The translations under genes and the position numbers were made by a program. A DNA stretch of 64,000 bases, from positions 2,265,501 to 2,329,500 of the forward strand of contig NZ_CP083951.1 of NCBI RefSeq assembly GCF_006440675.2. The letters are read 5' to 3'. The stretch is from Mesorhizobium sp. B2-8-5. Its GTDB lineage: Bacteria > Pseudomonadota > Alphaproteobacteria > Rhizobiales > Rhizobiaceae. The notes beneath the pieces are model-generated. The model was not told the origin of the DNA, did not search any database, and saw nothing but the letters and a program-made list of their open reading frames with translations. Position 1 is the stretch's first letter, and each line of letters opens with the position of its first letter. This document shows positions 8,965 through 18,048 of this stretch, piece by piece.

Positions 8965-9719
8965 CTGTTCGTCAAAGCCGCCGGCGCGTCCTTCTTCTGG
9001 TCGCGGCGACGCTCGCCGCGCCGATCGCGATCTCGCCGATGATGACTTTGCCAGCGCATGCCTTGATCGTGTTTGATCCATCGAACTACTCCCAGAATGT
9101 CCTGACGGCTGCGCGCTCGCTGCAGCAGATCACGAACCAGATCACCTCGCTTCAGAACCAGGCCCAGATGCTGATCAACCAGGCGCGCAACCTGGCGAGC
9201 CTGCCTTTGTCCTCGCTGCAGCAACTGCAACAGTCGGTGCAGCGCACGCAACAGCTTCTCGGCGAAGCACAGAACATCGCCTTCGACGTCCAGCAGGTCG
9301 ACAAGGCATTTCAGCAGCAATACAGCAGCGTCTCGCTCTCTGCTTCCGACCAGCAACTCGTCACGGACGCGCGCTCGCGCTGGCAAAACACAGTGGGAGC
9401 TCTCCAGGACGCAATGCGCGTCCAGGCGGGCGTCGTCGGAAACATCGACACCGGCCGCGCGCAGATGTCGGCGCTGGTCGGCGCCAGCCAGTCGGCGACC
9501 GGTGCGCTGCAGGCGACGCAAGCCAGCAATCAGTTGCTTGCGCTTCAGGGCCAGCAGCTTGCGGACTTGACCGCCCTGGTAGCCGCCAATGGTCGCGCCC
9601 AGGCGCTGACCGAGGCCGAGCGTGCTGCCGCGGTCGATCAGGGGCGTGAGCAACGCCGCCGCTTTCTGGCGCCTGGCTCCGGCTACCAGGCCGGCTCGGT
9701 CCAGATGTTCAACCGCTGA
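8961..9719 (+). CDS. trbJ: TrbJ, conjugal transfer protein (VirB5 type)
   Basis: A 252-residue secreted protein. The N-terminus is a signal peptide (RRRVLLLVAATLAAP, cleavage near AHA at about 33-35). The mature part is a long glutamine-rich coiled coil (about 45-110) of the TrbJ/VirB5 kind, placed at the pilus tip or periplasm. It overlaps trbE by ATGA. The position between trbE and trbK/L is the standard one. Confidence 0.93.
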   Translation: MTVRQSRRRVLLLVAATLAAPIAISPMMTLPAHALIVFDPSNYSQNVLTAARSLQQITNQITSLQNQAQMLINQARNLASLPLSSLQQLQQSVQRTQQLLGEAQNIAFDVQQVDKAFQQQYSSVSLSASDQQLVTDARSRWQNTVGALQDAMRVQAGVVGNIDTGRAQMSALVGASQSATGALQATQASNQLLALQGQQLADLTALVAANGRAQALTEAERAAAVDQGREQRRRFLAPGSGYQAGSVQMFNR

Positions 9720-9730
9720 GGTCGATCGCC

Positions 9731-10057
9731 ATGGACGGCAAAACCCTCGCTCGCGTCGTGGCCGTCGTCTTGGTCGCCGTCGCCATGACGGCGACGGCGC
9801 TCGAGATGAGCCGGAAGGAACACAAACCGGTGGGGGAGGGTCAGCACACACCGGCGGCCTCGGTCCCGAATTCGCATCGCGATGGCCTGCGCCGCTGCCA
9901 GGCGCTCGGCGAGGCTGCCCTGCGTGATGATGGATGTGCGCGGCTGTGGGCCGAACAGCGTGATCGCTTCCTCGGTCTGGAAAAGCCGTCGGGGAATTCG
10001 ATCGTCGAGCCGGCCACTTCGCGGTCGCCGGATGCTAGCCAGCACGAGGCCCGGTAG
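9731..10057 (+). CDS. trbK: TrbK-alt, putative entry-exclusion protein
   Basis: A 108-residue protein with a single N-terminal hydrophobic segment (about 7-24) and a conserved core with two cysteines (RRCQALGEAALRDDGCARLW, residues about 54-73), the signature of the TrbK-alt family. TrbK-type proteins are thought to block redundant mating into cells that already carry the element. The position between trbJ and trbL fits. Confidence 0.82.
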   Translation: MDGKTLARVVAVVLVAVAMTATALEMSRKEHKPVGEGQHTPAASVPNSHRDGLRRCQALGEAALRDDGCARLWAEQRDRFLGLEKPSGNSIVEPATSRSPDASQHEAR

Positions 10058-10059
10058 AC

Positions 10060-11421
10060 ATGGGCAATACCGGCGTCATCGACCAATTCCTGGCCACCTT
10101 CACCCGTTATATCGACAGCGGCTTCGGCCTGCTCGGCGGCGAGGTCGCCTTCGTCGCCACCACGCTAATCGTTATTGACGTAACGCTTGCCGCGCTCTTC
10201 TGGAGCTGGGGCGCCGACGACGACATCCTCGCGCGGCTCGTCAAGAAGACGCTCTTTGTCGGTGTCTTCGCCTACCTGATTTCGAATTGGAACAGCCTCG
10301 CCCAAATCATCTTCGAGAGTTTCTCCGGTCTTGGTCTCAAGGCGAGTGGAACCGGCTTCTCGGCACAGGATCTGCTGCACCCGGGCAAGGTGGCGCAAAC
10401 CGGCCTCGACGCCGGACGACCATTGCTTGAGGCGATCTCCGGTCTGATGGGCTACGTCTCCTTCTTTGAAAACTTCATCCAGATCGCTTGCCTGCTCTTT
10501 GCCTGGGCGCTCGTCCTGCTCGCCTTCTTCATCCTGGCGGTGCAGCTCTTTGTGACGCTGATCGAGTTCAAGCTGGCGACGCTGGCCGGCTTCGTGCTGA
10601 TCCCCTTCGGGCTCTTCGGCAAGACGGCCTTCATGGCCGAACGCGTGCTCGGCAACGTCATCTCGTCCGGCATAAAGGTTCTGGTGCTTGCCGTGGTCAT
10701 CGGCATCGGATCCACGCTCTTCGGCGAATTCACCCAAGGCTTCGGCGGCGAGAACCCCACCATCGACCAGGCCATGGCGATCGTGCTGGCAGCGCTGTCG
10801 CTGCTTGGTCTCGGCATCTTCGGTCCCGGCATCGCCAACGGCCTCGTCGCGGGTGGACCGCAGCTTGGCGCCGGTGCGGCCGTCGGGACTGGCCTGGCCG
10901 CGGGTGGCATCGCCGTTGCAGGCTACGGAGCAGCCAGCCTCGCGACGCGAGGCGGAACAGCCGCATTCGCGGGGGCGGCCTCAACCGTGCGTGGCGGGAC
11001 CTCACTCGCTGGCGGCGGTTCGGCCGCCTATATGCTTGGCGCCGCCGGCCAGTCTGGCGTGACAAGCATCGCCTCCGGCTTGGGCGGCATTGCGCGCGCT
11101 GGCGCTTCAGCGGCAATCTCTCCACTCAAGCGCGCCGCTGCAAACACCGATCAAGCTCTTAAGTCGAACTTTGCCTCTGGCGTCGGTTCGGCCGCTGAAA
11201 TCACCGGCGGCTCGTCGACCATGGGAACGATTGGCGGCGCCGCTGCGCCAACCGCGTCCGGCGTGGGCAAGCCATCCAGCACTCAAGGACAGCCCGAATG
11301 GGCCAGACGCTTGCATCGCTCCCAGCGCCTCGCCCACGGCGCCCAGACCGCCGCCCACGCGGTGCGCGCCGGTGACAGCCATGGCGGCGGAGCCTCGATT
11401 TCTCTTTCTGAAGGCGAATGA
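10060..11421 (+). CDS. trbL: TrbL, conjugal transfer membrane protein (VirB6 type)
   Basis: A 453-residue polytopic inner-membrane protein with about six hydrophobic segments between residues 25 and 260, then a low-complexity Gly/Ala/Ser-rich tail (about 265-410). This is the typical TrbL/VirB6 architecture; the family forms part of the translocation channel. It starts two bases after trbK and ends three bases before trbF. Confidence 0.94.
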   Translation: MGNTGVIDQFLATFTRYIDSGFGLLGGEVAFVATTLIVIDVTLAALFWSWGADDDILARLVKKTLFVGVFAYLISNWNSLAQIIFESFSGLGLKASGTGFSAQDLLHPGKVAQTGLDAGRPLLEAISGLMGYVSFFENFIQIACLLFAWALVLLAFFILAVQLFVTLIEFKLATLAGFVLIPFGLFGKTAFMAERVLGNVISSGIKVLVLAVVIGIGSTLFGEFTQGFGGENPTIDQAMAIVLAALSLLGLGIFGPGIANGLVAGGPQLGAGAAVGTGLAAGGIAVAGYGAASLATRGGTAAFAGAASTVRGGTSLAGGGSAAYMLGAAGQSGVTSIASGLGGIARAGASAAISPLKRAAANTDQALKSNFASGVGSAAEITGGSSTMGTIGGAAAPTASGVGKPSSTQGQPEWARRLHRSQRLAHGAQTAAHAVRAGDSHGGGASISLSEGE

Positions 11422-11424
11422 ACC

Positions 11425-12114
11425 ATGAGCACCTTTAGGCGCCCCGCCGTCCACTACGGCAAGAGCCCTCGACCGGAAACTTCCTATCAAAAGGCTGAGC
11501 AGATCTGGGATGAACGCATCGGCTCCGCACGCGTGCAGGCTCGCAACTGGCGCGCCATGGCGTTCGGGTCGCTCATCCTGTCGGCGGGGCTAGCCACCTC
11601 ACTGGTCTGGCAGTTGGGCCGCGGCACGGTCGTGCCCTGGGTCGTGCAGGTCGATAAGCTCGGCCAGGCTCAAGCGATCGAGCCGGCAACCGCCGACTAT
11701 AAGCCGACCGATCCGCAGATCGCGTGGCATCTCGCCCGCTTTATCGAGCAGGTACGCTCCATCCCCGCTGACCCGATCATCCTGCGCCAGGACTGGCTGC
11801 GCGCCTATGATTGGACCACCGACCTGGGTGCTGCGGCGCTCAACGACTATGCGCGCGCTGCGGATCCTTTCTCCAAGGTCGGCAAGCAGCAGGTCGCGGT
11901 GGACATTTCTTCGGTCATCAGAGCCTCGCCGGGCTCCTTTCGTGTCGCCTGGATCGAGCACCACTACGAAAACGGTCAGCTTTCAGGCACCGAGCGCTGG
12001 ACCGCGATCCTGACGATCGTGACTCAGATGCCAAGCGACGCCGAACGGCTTCGCGCCAATCCGCTCGGTATTTACGTCAACGCCATCAACTGGTCGCGGG
12101 AGATGAGCCAATGA
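11425..12114 (+). CDS. trbF: TrbF, conjugal transfer protein (VirB8 type)
   Basis: A 229-residue protein with a short cytoplasmic N-terminus, one membrane helix (about 40-60) and a periplasmic VirB8-like domain (about 65-229). The NPLGIYV motif near the C-terminus is a strong family mark. TrbF nucleates assembly of the outer channel. Its stop overlaps trbG by four bases (ATGA at 12111-12114). Confidence 0.95.
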   Translation: MSTFRRPAVHYGKSPRPETSYQKAEQIWDERIGSARVQARNWRAMAFGSLILSAGLATSLVWQLGRGTVVPWVVQVDKLGQAQAIEPATADYKPTDPQIAWHLARFIEQVRSIPADPIILRQDWLRAYDWTTDLGAAALNDYARAADPFSKVGKQQVAVDISSVIRASPGSFRVAWIEHHYENGQLSGTERWTAILTIVTQMPSDAERLRANPLGIYVNAINWSREMSQ

Positions 12115-13175
12115 GCCCGACATCGCGTCTTGTTGCCGGCACGACTTTCCCAAGATATCTGCTGTCGGCCATGCTGGTGTCGGGGACGACGCTGCTTGCG
12201 GGTTGCGCCACGCCTGCGAAAAAGCCGCCGACGATCAGCTACGATACCTATGTTCCACCCTTGCCGCCGGCTCCGGCCGCCGCGACCGACCAAAGGCCGA
12301 AGCCTCTTCGCGTGCCACCAGGCTGGGCACCCGCGCGGGGCGGCGCCGTCGGGCAAACGCCGACCGCCCGAATCGAAAACGCAAACGCCGCGGCGCGCGT
12401 GGAACCGCGCCGTGAGGGCTATTACAACGCGATTCAGATCTACCCGTGGAGCGAGGGAGCGCTCTACCAGGTCTACGCCTCACCTGGCCAGATAACGGAC
12501 ATCGCGCTCGAGCCGGGCGAGAGCCTGACCGGAAACGGTCCGATCGCCGCCGGTGATACCGCACGCTGGATCATCGGCGACACCGAAAGCGGGTCCGGCA
12601 TTGCCCGACGCGTCCACGTCCTGGTGAAACCCTCGCGGGCGGACATCACTACGAACCTTATCATCGCCACGGACCGGCGCAGCTATATGCTTGAGCTACG
12701 CTCAGGCGCGAAGCCCTACATGCCTGCCGTTGCGTGGTCCTATCCGGCTCTGAAAGCGGACCTCCCGCAGACGATCGCCACAACGCCGGTCATACCGGAC
12801 GTTACAGTGCGCAACGATCGCTACGGCCTCACCGGGGACAGCCCGCCCTGGAAGCCGGTGAGCGCCTACGATGATGGGCGCAGGGTTTATATCGAGTTTC
12901 CGCGCGGCATCGTGCAAGGCGAGATGCCGCCGATTTTCGTCATCGGTCCGGACGGCGAGGCTGAAATCACCAACAGCCGCGTCTATCGAAACGTCCTGAT
13001 CGTCGACCGCCTTTTTGGTGCGGCCGAACTGCGTCTTGGCGCTGGCAAGCGGCAGCAGACGGTAAGGATCGTGCGCATTGATGGAGGAACAGACCATGGA
13101 TTGTGGCGGAGGCCAAGCGTCAGCGCCGCGTCGAAGGTGCCGAACGCAATGCACAGGAGAGCGCTGCAGCCATGA
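12111..13175 (+). CDS. trbG: TrbG, conjugal transfer lipoprotein (VirB9 type)
   Basis: A 354-residue VirB9/CagX-like protein. A signal peptide with lipobox (LLAGC, Cys at about 30) is followed by a Pro-rich linker and the VirB9 beta domain (about 105-325). The usual family end falls near VRIVRIDGG; about 28 residues follow that do not look conserved, so the tail may be a local extension. ATG 12111 overlaps the trbF stop. The trbI start lies over the trbG stop. Confidence 0.92.
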   Translation: MSPTSRLVAGTTFPRYLLSAMLVSGTTLLAGCATPAKKPPTISYDTYVPPLPPAPAAATDQRPKPLRVPPGWAPARGGAVGQTPTARIENANAAARVEPRREGYYNAIQIYPWSEGALYQVYASPGQITDIALEPGESLTGNGPIAAGDTARWIIGDTESGSGIARRVHVLVKPSRADITTNLIIATDRRSYMLELRSGAKPYMPAVAWSYPALKADLPQTIATTPVIPDVTVRNDRYGLTGDSPPWKPVSAYDDGRRVYIEFPRGIVQGEMPPIFVIGPDGEAEITNSRVYRNVLIVDRLFGAAELRLGAGKRQQTVRIVRIDGGTDHGLWRRPSVSAASKVPNAMHRRALQP

Positions 13176-14308
13176 ATGAGGACGATAAGGACGTCGGACC
13201 CATGCGGCTTCGCGCCGACCCGCCGCGTGTGACGCGTCTGTCGCGCAAGATGCTCGCAGGCATCGGCTTCGTCGCCTCGCTCGGTGTCGGCGGCGCGCTG
13301 ATTTACGCTCTGCAGGACGCCGACACATTCAAGCAGGGCGAGGAGCTCTACCCTACCTCCAATCGGCCGCCTGCGGACGGACTGGCAAGCCTGCCGCGCG
13401 ACTATGTCGGCCCGATCCTTGGGCCGCCGCTGCCTGGCGATCTCGGCAGGCCGATCCTCGATGCCCAGAAGAAGGGGCAGGCCGTCGTGCCCCCCTCAAT
13501 CGCGAGCCCTGCGGTTGACGAAGCTGAGCAGCGCCGACGAGCCGAAGAGGAAGCGGCCAGAACCTCGCGCGTCTTCTTCCAGACAGCGCAAGGAGATCCC
13601 AAGACCGCCGAAGCGTCCGTCCCTCCTGTTAGCGATCTTGCCAGTCAGTATGCTCAGCCAAATGCGCAGGATCGCCAGCTTTCCTTCCTGTCTGCCGCCG
13701 CTGACCGGCGTACAGTGGCCCCGGATCACATCACACCTCCCGCGTCACCCTATGTGCTTCAAGCCGGTGCCGTGATCCCGGCCGCGCTCATTACGGGTAT
13801 CCGGTCGGACCTTCCCGGGCAGATCAGCGCTCAGGTGACCGAAAATGTCTATGACAGCCCCACCGGCCGCTCGCTGCTTGTCCCGCAAGGCACTCGTATT
13901 GTTGGGCAGTACGATAGCGGAATTGGTTCCGGGCAGCGCCGCGTGCTGCTTGTCTGGAACAGGCTGATCTTTCCCGACGGACGTTCCATGGTGCTGGAGC
14001 GGCAGCCTGGCGCGGACGCACAGGGCTATGCCGGCCTAGAGGACGACGTCGATTATCACTGGGGCGAGTTGTTCAAGGCCGCGGCGTTGTCGACCATTCT
14101 GAGCGTTGGCGCGCAGGCCGGTTCTTCTGATCAAGACAGCGATATTGTGCGGGCTCTGCGAAGCGGCGCTTCCGATAGCGTCAGCCAGGTAGGCCAGCAG
14201 GTCGTTCAGCGGCAACTCGCTATCGCCCCGACGCTCACGATCCGGCCGGGGTTTCCCGTTCGCGTCCTCGTCACCCGCGACCTTGCCCTTGAACCATACG
14301 GAGGTTGA
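13172..14308 (+). CDS. trbI: TrbI, conjugal transfer protein (VirB10 type)
   Basis: A 378-residue VirB10-like protein: one membrane helix (about 29-45), a Pro-rich periplasmic segment, and the C-terminal TrbI domain (about 185-375, with VIPAALITGIRSDLPGQ and LLVPQGTRIVGQYDS). It bridges the inner and outer membranes of the mating channel. I chose ATG 13172 (start MNEDDKD) because it forms an ATGA overlap with the trbG stop like other junctions in this operon. An earlier in-frame ATG at 13103 would bury the start inside trbG. Confidence 0.93.
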   Translation: MNEDDKDVGPMRLRADPPRVTRLSRKMLAGIGFVASLGVGGALIYALQDADTFKQGEELYPTSNRPPADGLASLPRDYVGPILGPPLPGDLGRPILDAQKKGQAVVPPSIASPAVDEAEQRRRAEEEAARTSRVFFQTAQGDPKTAEASVPPVSDLASQYAQPNAQDRQLSFLSAAADRRTVAPDHITPPASPYVLQAGAVIPAALITGIRSDLPGQISAQVTENVYDSPTGRSLLVPQGTRIVGQYDSGIGSGQRRVLLVWNRLIFPDGRSMVLERQPGADAQGYAGLEDDVDYHWGELFKAAALSTILSVGAQAGSSDQDSDIVRALRSGASDSVSQVGQQVVQRQLAIAPTLTIRPGFPVRVLVTRDLALEPYGG

Positions 14309-14309
14309 C

Positions 14310-14531
14310 ATGGCCAAGTTGAAACTCGCAACGATCGCCGACGACAAGCCAGTGAAGATTACGGTGGAACTGCCGGCTCCCCTGCATCGCGATTTGGTGA
14401 AATACGCAGAGATCCTTGGGCGCGAGACCGGGCGGCCGTCTGCCGATCCATCGCGCTTGATCGCGCCGATGCTTGAACGGTTCATCGCAACGGACCGCGG
14501 TTTTGCGAAAGCAAAGAAGGAGGAGGCTTAG
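14310..14531 (+). CDS. DUF2274 family protein, last gene of trb operon
   Basis: A 73-residue protein beginning MAKLKLATIADDKPVK. It matches the small DUF2274 family that regularly follows trbI in alphaproteobacterial conjugation operons. GGAGG at 14300-14304 supports ATG 14310, which lies one base after the trbI stop. The VTVELP-type opening followed by a helical stretch resembles a ribbon-helix-helix fold, so it may bind DNA, but its function is not established. Confidence 0.85.
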   Translation: MAKLKLATIADDKPVKITVELPAPLHRDLVKYAEILGRETGRPSADPSRLIAPMLERFIATDRGFAKAKKEEA

Positions 14532-14869
14532 ACCGAGCTTTCCTGTGGCCAACGACCGGCGAGCGTCTTGAGCCGAGCCGTCGATAGGATGCTCGCCTGT
14601 CGATGGCTTACGCCCAATGAGGCTTGAACGGCCAAAACTTGTACTCACCAACAGGTCGAATGATTGATCTTCCAATGCACCCGGCACCGCTGATCTGCAC
14701 GAGCAGGAGCCAGAGCGCTCGTCATCGCGAATGGTGAGGCGCCCAAGGCATTCGCGACCAGCTACCGTCGAGTCGCCGGGATGTTTATAGCATACACATC
14801 CGGCCTCCGACTTTTGCCCTAGGTATTCGGCGCGCGCCGGGATAGCATATGTGCTGGTTGGGGTGTGCG
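14532..14869. other. Intergenic region after the trb operon
   Basis: No gene recognised. It separates the trb operon from the HD/LuxR regulator and probably holds that gene's promoter. No terminator with a T-run was seen after the DUF2274 gene. A GC-rich GGCGCGCGCC palindrome lies near 14829-14838. Confidence 0.5.
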
Positions 14870-16447
14870 ATGACAGAAGTCTCGATACGCCGAGCGGACT
14901 TCATGATGGTCCTCGCTTATGCGTCGGACCTCGCGACAGGCCATTCCCGCGACTTCGCGCTGAAATCTTGCGTACTTGCAATGCGGATCGCGGACCTTGC
15001 GGGTGTTTCCGAGCAGGACCGGCGCAATGCCTACCACCAGTCGATGCTGCGCTATGTCGGCTGCAATGCGGATACGGACCTTCTGGCGGCCACCTTCGGT
15101 GACGAAATCGCACTGCGCCAGGATCTTGTCGCTCTCGACATGGGCAACCGTGCAGAATTGGGCAGGGTCTTCGTGCAGGCCTTCAAGCGGTTCTACTACT
15201 ATCTCGAGCCTGACGCGCAGGCCAGGGCGATCGAGGCTGCGATGGCGCAGGCGCTGGCCGTGGCCCGCCCGGTGCTGACTGCGCATTGCGAGGTCGCCCA
15301 GCGTATCGGCGAGCGGCTTGGCCTGTCCGAGGACATCCGGCGCAACCTTGGCCAGATCTACGAACGCTGGGACGGCAAGGGCCTGCCGCGCGGGCTGAGC
15401 GGCGAGGATGTTCTGCCGGCCGTCCGCCTGATCACATTGGCGCAGGATGTGATTGCGCTCAGCGATGCTGTCGGTATCGACGCGATGGCCGAAACCGTTG
15501 CCAGTCGCGGCGATGGCCCATACGAAGCGGGTCTAGCCCGGCTCGTCTCGGCCAACGCGACCGCGCTGATGAAGGATATCGGTGCGACAGTCGATCGCGA
15601 GACGATTTTGGCGCTGGAGCCCGATCCGCCGGTGACGCTGGATGAGGCGGCTTGTGACGAGGCGTTCCTCGCCATCGCCGACATGATCGACATGCGCATG
15701 CCCTTTACGCAGGGCCATTCGCGAATTGTGTCGGAACTGGCCGCGGGTGCGGGCCAGCGGATCGGGTTGCCCACTGCCGATGTCCGCGCCCTGCGCTGGT
15801 CGGGCTGCATCCATGACATCGGCGAACTGGTGGTGCCGGTGGCGACCTGGATGCGCAACGGCCCTTTGTCGGTGCGTGAGCGCGACGCGGCGCAACTGCA
15901 CGCTTATTACGGTGAGCGGGCGTTGGCTTCCTTCGGCCACGGCGGCGATGCGATGGGCGCGCTCGTGCTGCGCCATCACGAGCGCCTGGACGGTTCGGGA
16001 TATCACCGCAAGGTCAGCGGCTCCGATCTGTCTCCGGCGGCCAGGATCCTGGCCGCCGCCGAGGCCTTTCAGACGTCGCGGGAGGAACGTCCGCACCGCA
16101 AGGCGCTGTCCAGCGAGGCGGCGGCGACGCAGTTGCGTGCAGCTGTTCGTGACGGCTGTATCTGCCCCGACGCCGCCGAGGCGGTGTTGTCCTTCGCCGG
16201 GCAGCAGTCGCGCCGGGCCTTACCGCAGGCGCTAGCCGGCATGACGCGGCGCGAAATCGAGGTGCTGCGCCTGATCGCCGCCGGCCTTACGGCGAAGGAG
16301 ACGGCTCGCAAGCTCGATATCTCGCCCAAGACCGCCGACCACCACATCCAGAGCGTCTACTCCAAGGTCGGCGTGACCACCCGCGCCGGTGCCGCGCTCT
16401 ATGCGGTCGAGCACGGCCTTGTCCGACCGGGCGAAATGCCGGCATAG
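14870..16447 (+). CDS. Tandem HD / HD-GYP-like protein with C-terminal LuxR helix-turn-helix
   Basis: The 525-residue product has two HD-like halves and a DNA-binding tail. The first half (about 1-210) keeps HCEVAQRIGERLG and ERWDGKGLPRG. The second (about 265-425) keeps the metal-binding HD (CIHDIGELVVP) and RHHERLDGSGYH, which reads GYH where HD-GYP phosphodiesterases have GYP. The LuxR-type HTH is at about 455-515 (MTRREIEVLRLIAAGLTAKE). I prefer ATG 14870; an in-frame ATG at 14849 is possible. This looks like a regulator that senses or degrades a nucleotide or other phospho-ligand and binds DNA. The next genes encode a small barrel-like protein and a cytoplasmic binding protein. Confidence 0.88.
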   Translation: MTEVSIRRADFMMVLAYASDLATGHSRDFALKSCVLAMRIADLAGVSEQDRRNAYHQSMLRYVGCNADTDLLAATFGDEIALRQDLVALDMGNRAELGRVFVQAFKRFYYYLEPDAQARAIEAAMAQALAVARPVLTAHCEVAQRIGERLGLSEDIRRNLGQIYERWDGKGLPRGLSGEDVLPAVRLITLAQDVIALSDAVGIDAMAETVASRGDGPYEAGLARLVSANATALMKDIGATVDRETILALEPDPPVTLDEAACDEAFLAIADMIDMRMPFTQGHSRIVSELAAGAGQRIGLPTADVRALRWSGCIHDIGELVVPVATWMRNGPLSVRERDAAQLHAYYGERALASFGHGGDAMGALVLRHHERLDGSGYHRKVSGSDLSPAARILAAAEAFQTSREERPHRKALSSEAAATQLRAAVRDGCICPDAAEAVLSFAGQQSRRALPQALAGMTRREIEVLRLIAAGLTAKETARKLDISPKTADHHIQSVYSKVGVTTRAGAALYAVEHGLVRPGEMPA

Positions 16448-16537
16448 GGAATCCACCCCATGTGCGCCCGCTTCGGCGCGCGCATCGTGATCCTGTCGAT
16501 GGACCAATGGTGGCCGCGACCGACAGGAGGAAATCAG

Positions 16538-16810
16538 ATGCTTCTCGCAACGACCAAGGTGGCGGACGTCGACCACTTCATCCGGATCTTTTCGACCAAG
16601 GGCGCCGACAAGCGCCGGCTGCACGGCTCGAACGGCGCAACCGTGTTCCGCGACCCGAGCGAACCTGACCGCGTCTGGGCGATCTTCGACTGGGACGCCG
16701 AGGGTTGGAAGAATTTCGTGTCGGATCCGGAGGTGCCTGCGATCCTGCAGGAAGCCGGCCATGTGGGCAAGCCGCAGGCGGCATTGCTGCTCGGTCACTA
16801 CGAGGCCTGA
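16538..16810 (+). CDS. Small dimeric alpha/beta-barrel-like protein
   Basis: A 90-residue protein. GGAGG at 16527-16531 supports ATG 16538. The pattern (LLATTKVADVDHFIRIF at the start, VFRDPSEPDRVWAIFDWD in the middle, and a helical segment with VPAILQEAG) resembles antibiotic-biosynthesis-monooxygenase-like or cyclase-like dimeric barrels. No catalytic residues can be named. It lies between the HD/LuxR regulator and the AmiC-like gene on the same strand, so the three may form an operon. Function unknown. Confidence 0.75.
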   Translation: MLLATTKVADVDHFIRIFSTKGADKRRLHGSNGATVFRDPSEPDRVWAIFDWDAEGWKNFVSDPEVPAILQEAGHVGKPQAALLLGHYEA

Positions 16811-16914
16811 CGTCCACGCTGCGCGTCGCCTGCTGGCTGGCGGCGGCGCGCCCGGCAAACACCTCGGAAGCCGAATTCCCCAAAACTCGCAACACCCAGA
16901 ATCGGAGAAATGAC

Positions 16915-18048
16915 ATGAATCCGAAACCCATCAAGATCGGCCTTATCGCCGAACTCACCGGCCCGTTGTCTTTCATGGGCGTCGCCAATGCGAACCTCAC
17001 CACCATGCTCGTCGACGACATCAACGCCAAGGGCGGCCTCCTCGGCCGGCCGGTGGAGCTCGTCATTGAGGATGGCGAGACGAACGACGGCGCCGCCAAG
17101 GCAAGGACCGCAAAGCTGATCGACGTCGACAAGATCGATGTGGTCGTCGGCGGCATATACAGCTCGACCCGCTTGGCCATCAAAAGCGAGGCGGTCACCC
17201 GGGGCAGGACGCTTTACATCTATACCGAGCAGTATGAGGGACAGGAGAACGATCCCTTGATCTTCTGCACGGGCCCGGTGCCCGCGCAGCAGGTCGAGCC
17301 GCTGATCCCATGGCTCATGGAGTCCACGGGAGCCAGGAAATTCTACCTGCCATCGGCCGATTACATCTGGCCTCATTTGCTGAACAAGGCCGCGAGCCAG
17401 GTGGTGCGCGCCAATGGCGGCGAGATCGTCGGCGAGGAGTATTTTCCGCTGGACACTGTCGATTTCCGGCGGACGGTGCAGCAGATCATGGCGAGCGGCA
17501 CCGACGTGGTTTTCAACACCATCGTCCCGCCGGGGCTGACACCGTTCCTCGAAGAACTGCACAAGGCCGGCTTCGGCAAACGCGGCGGCCGGATCGTCTG
17601 TACCTACTTCGATGAGAACTTCTTCAACCTGGTGCCGCCCGACCAGATCGAGGGCCTCTACAGCTGCCTCGACTATTACCAGGAACTCGACGAACCGTTC
17701 GGTCGCGCACTGTTGCGGCGCTACAGCGCGCGGTTCCCCGGTGGCGCTACCTTGACTGCGGGCAGCGGGTGCACTGGTCACTACCGGGCGATCAAGATGT
17801 GGGAGGCCGCCGTTCATGAGGCCGCCACCGTCGAGCGCGACGCGGTTATCCGGGCGCTCGATCACGCTCGGATCAGTGAGGGACCTGGGGGCCCGGCGGA
17901 GATGGTTCCCGGCCAGCATCATGTGCGGATGAACATGTACATCGCACAGGCACAGAGCGGTCGATTCAGGGTCGTGAAGAACCTGGGTCCGATCGATCCC
18001 AACCAGCGAATGCTTACCGAAGAATTCCAACTGAGCAACGTGAGGTGA
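16915..18048 (+). CDS. AmiC/UrtA-like ligand-binding protein without signal peptide
   Basis: A 377-residue type I periplasmic-binding fold (Peripla_BP_5 family, amide/urea/short-chain amide class): IKIGLIAELTGPLSFMG at the start, then ELVIEDGETNDGAAKA and DVVVGGIYSSTRLA. There is no signal peptide, unlike UrtA transport proteins. That resembles AmiC, which senses amides in the cytoplasm and controls an RNA-binding antiterminator in the Pseudomonas system. AGAAATGAC upstream supports ATG 16915. No permease or ATPase genes are adjacent, so sensing rather than transport is the better inference. Confidence 0.85.
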   Translation: MNPKPIKIGLIAELTGPLSFMGVANANLTTMLVDDINAKGGLLGRPVELVIEDGETNDGAAKARTAKLIDVDKIDVVVGGIYSSTRLAIKSEAVTRGRTLYIYTEQYEGQENDPLIFCTGPVPAQQVEPLIPWLMESTGARKFYLPSADYIWPHLLNKAASQVVRANGGEIVGEEYFPLDTVDFRRTVQQIMASGTDVVFNTIVPPGLTPFLEELHKAGFGKRGGRIVCTYFDENFFNLVPPDQIEGLYSCLDYYQELDEPFGRALLRRYSARFPGGATLTAGSGCTGHYRAIKMWEAAVHEAATVERDAVIRALDHARISEGPGGPAEMVPGQHHVRMNMYIAQAQSGRFRVVKNLGPIDPNQRMLTEEFQLSNVR

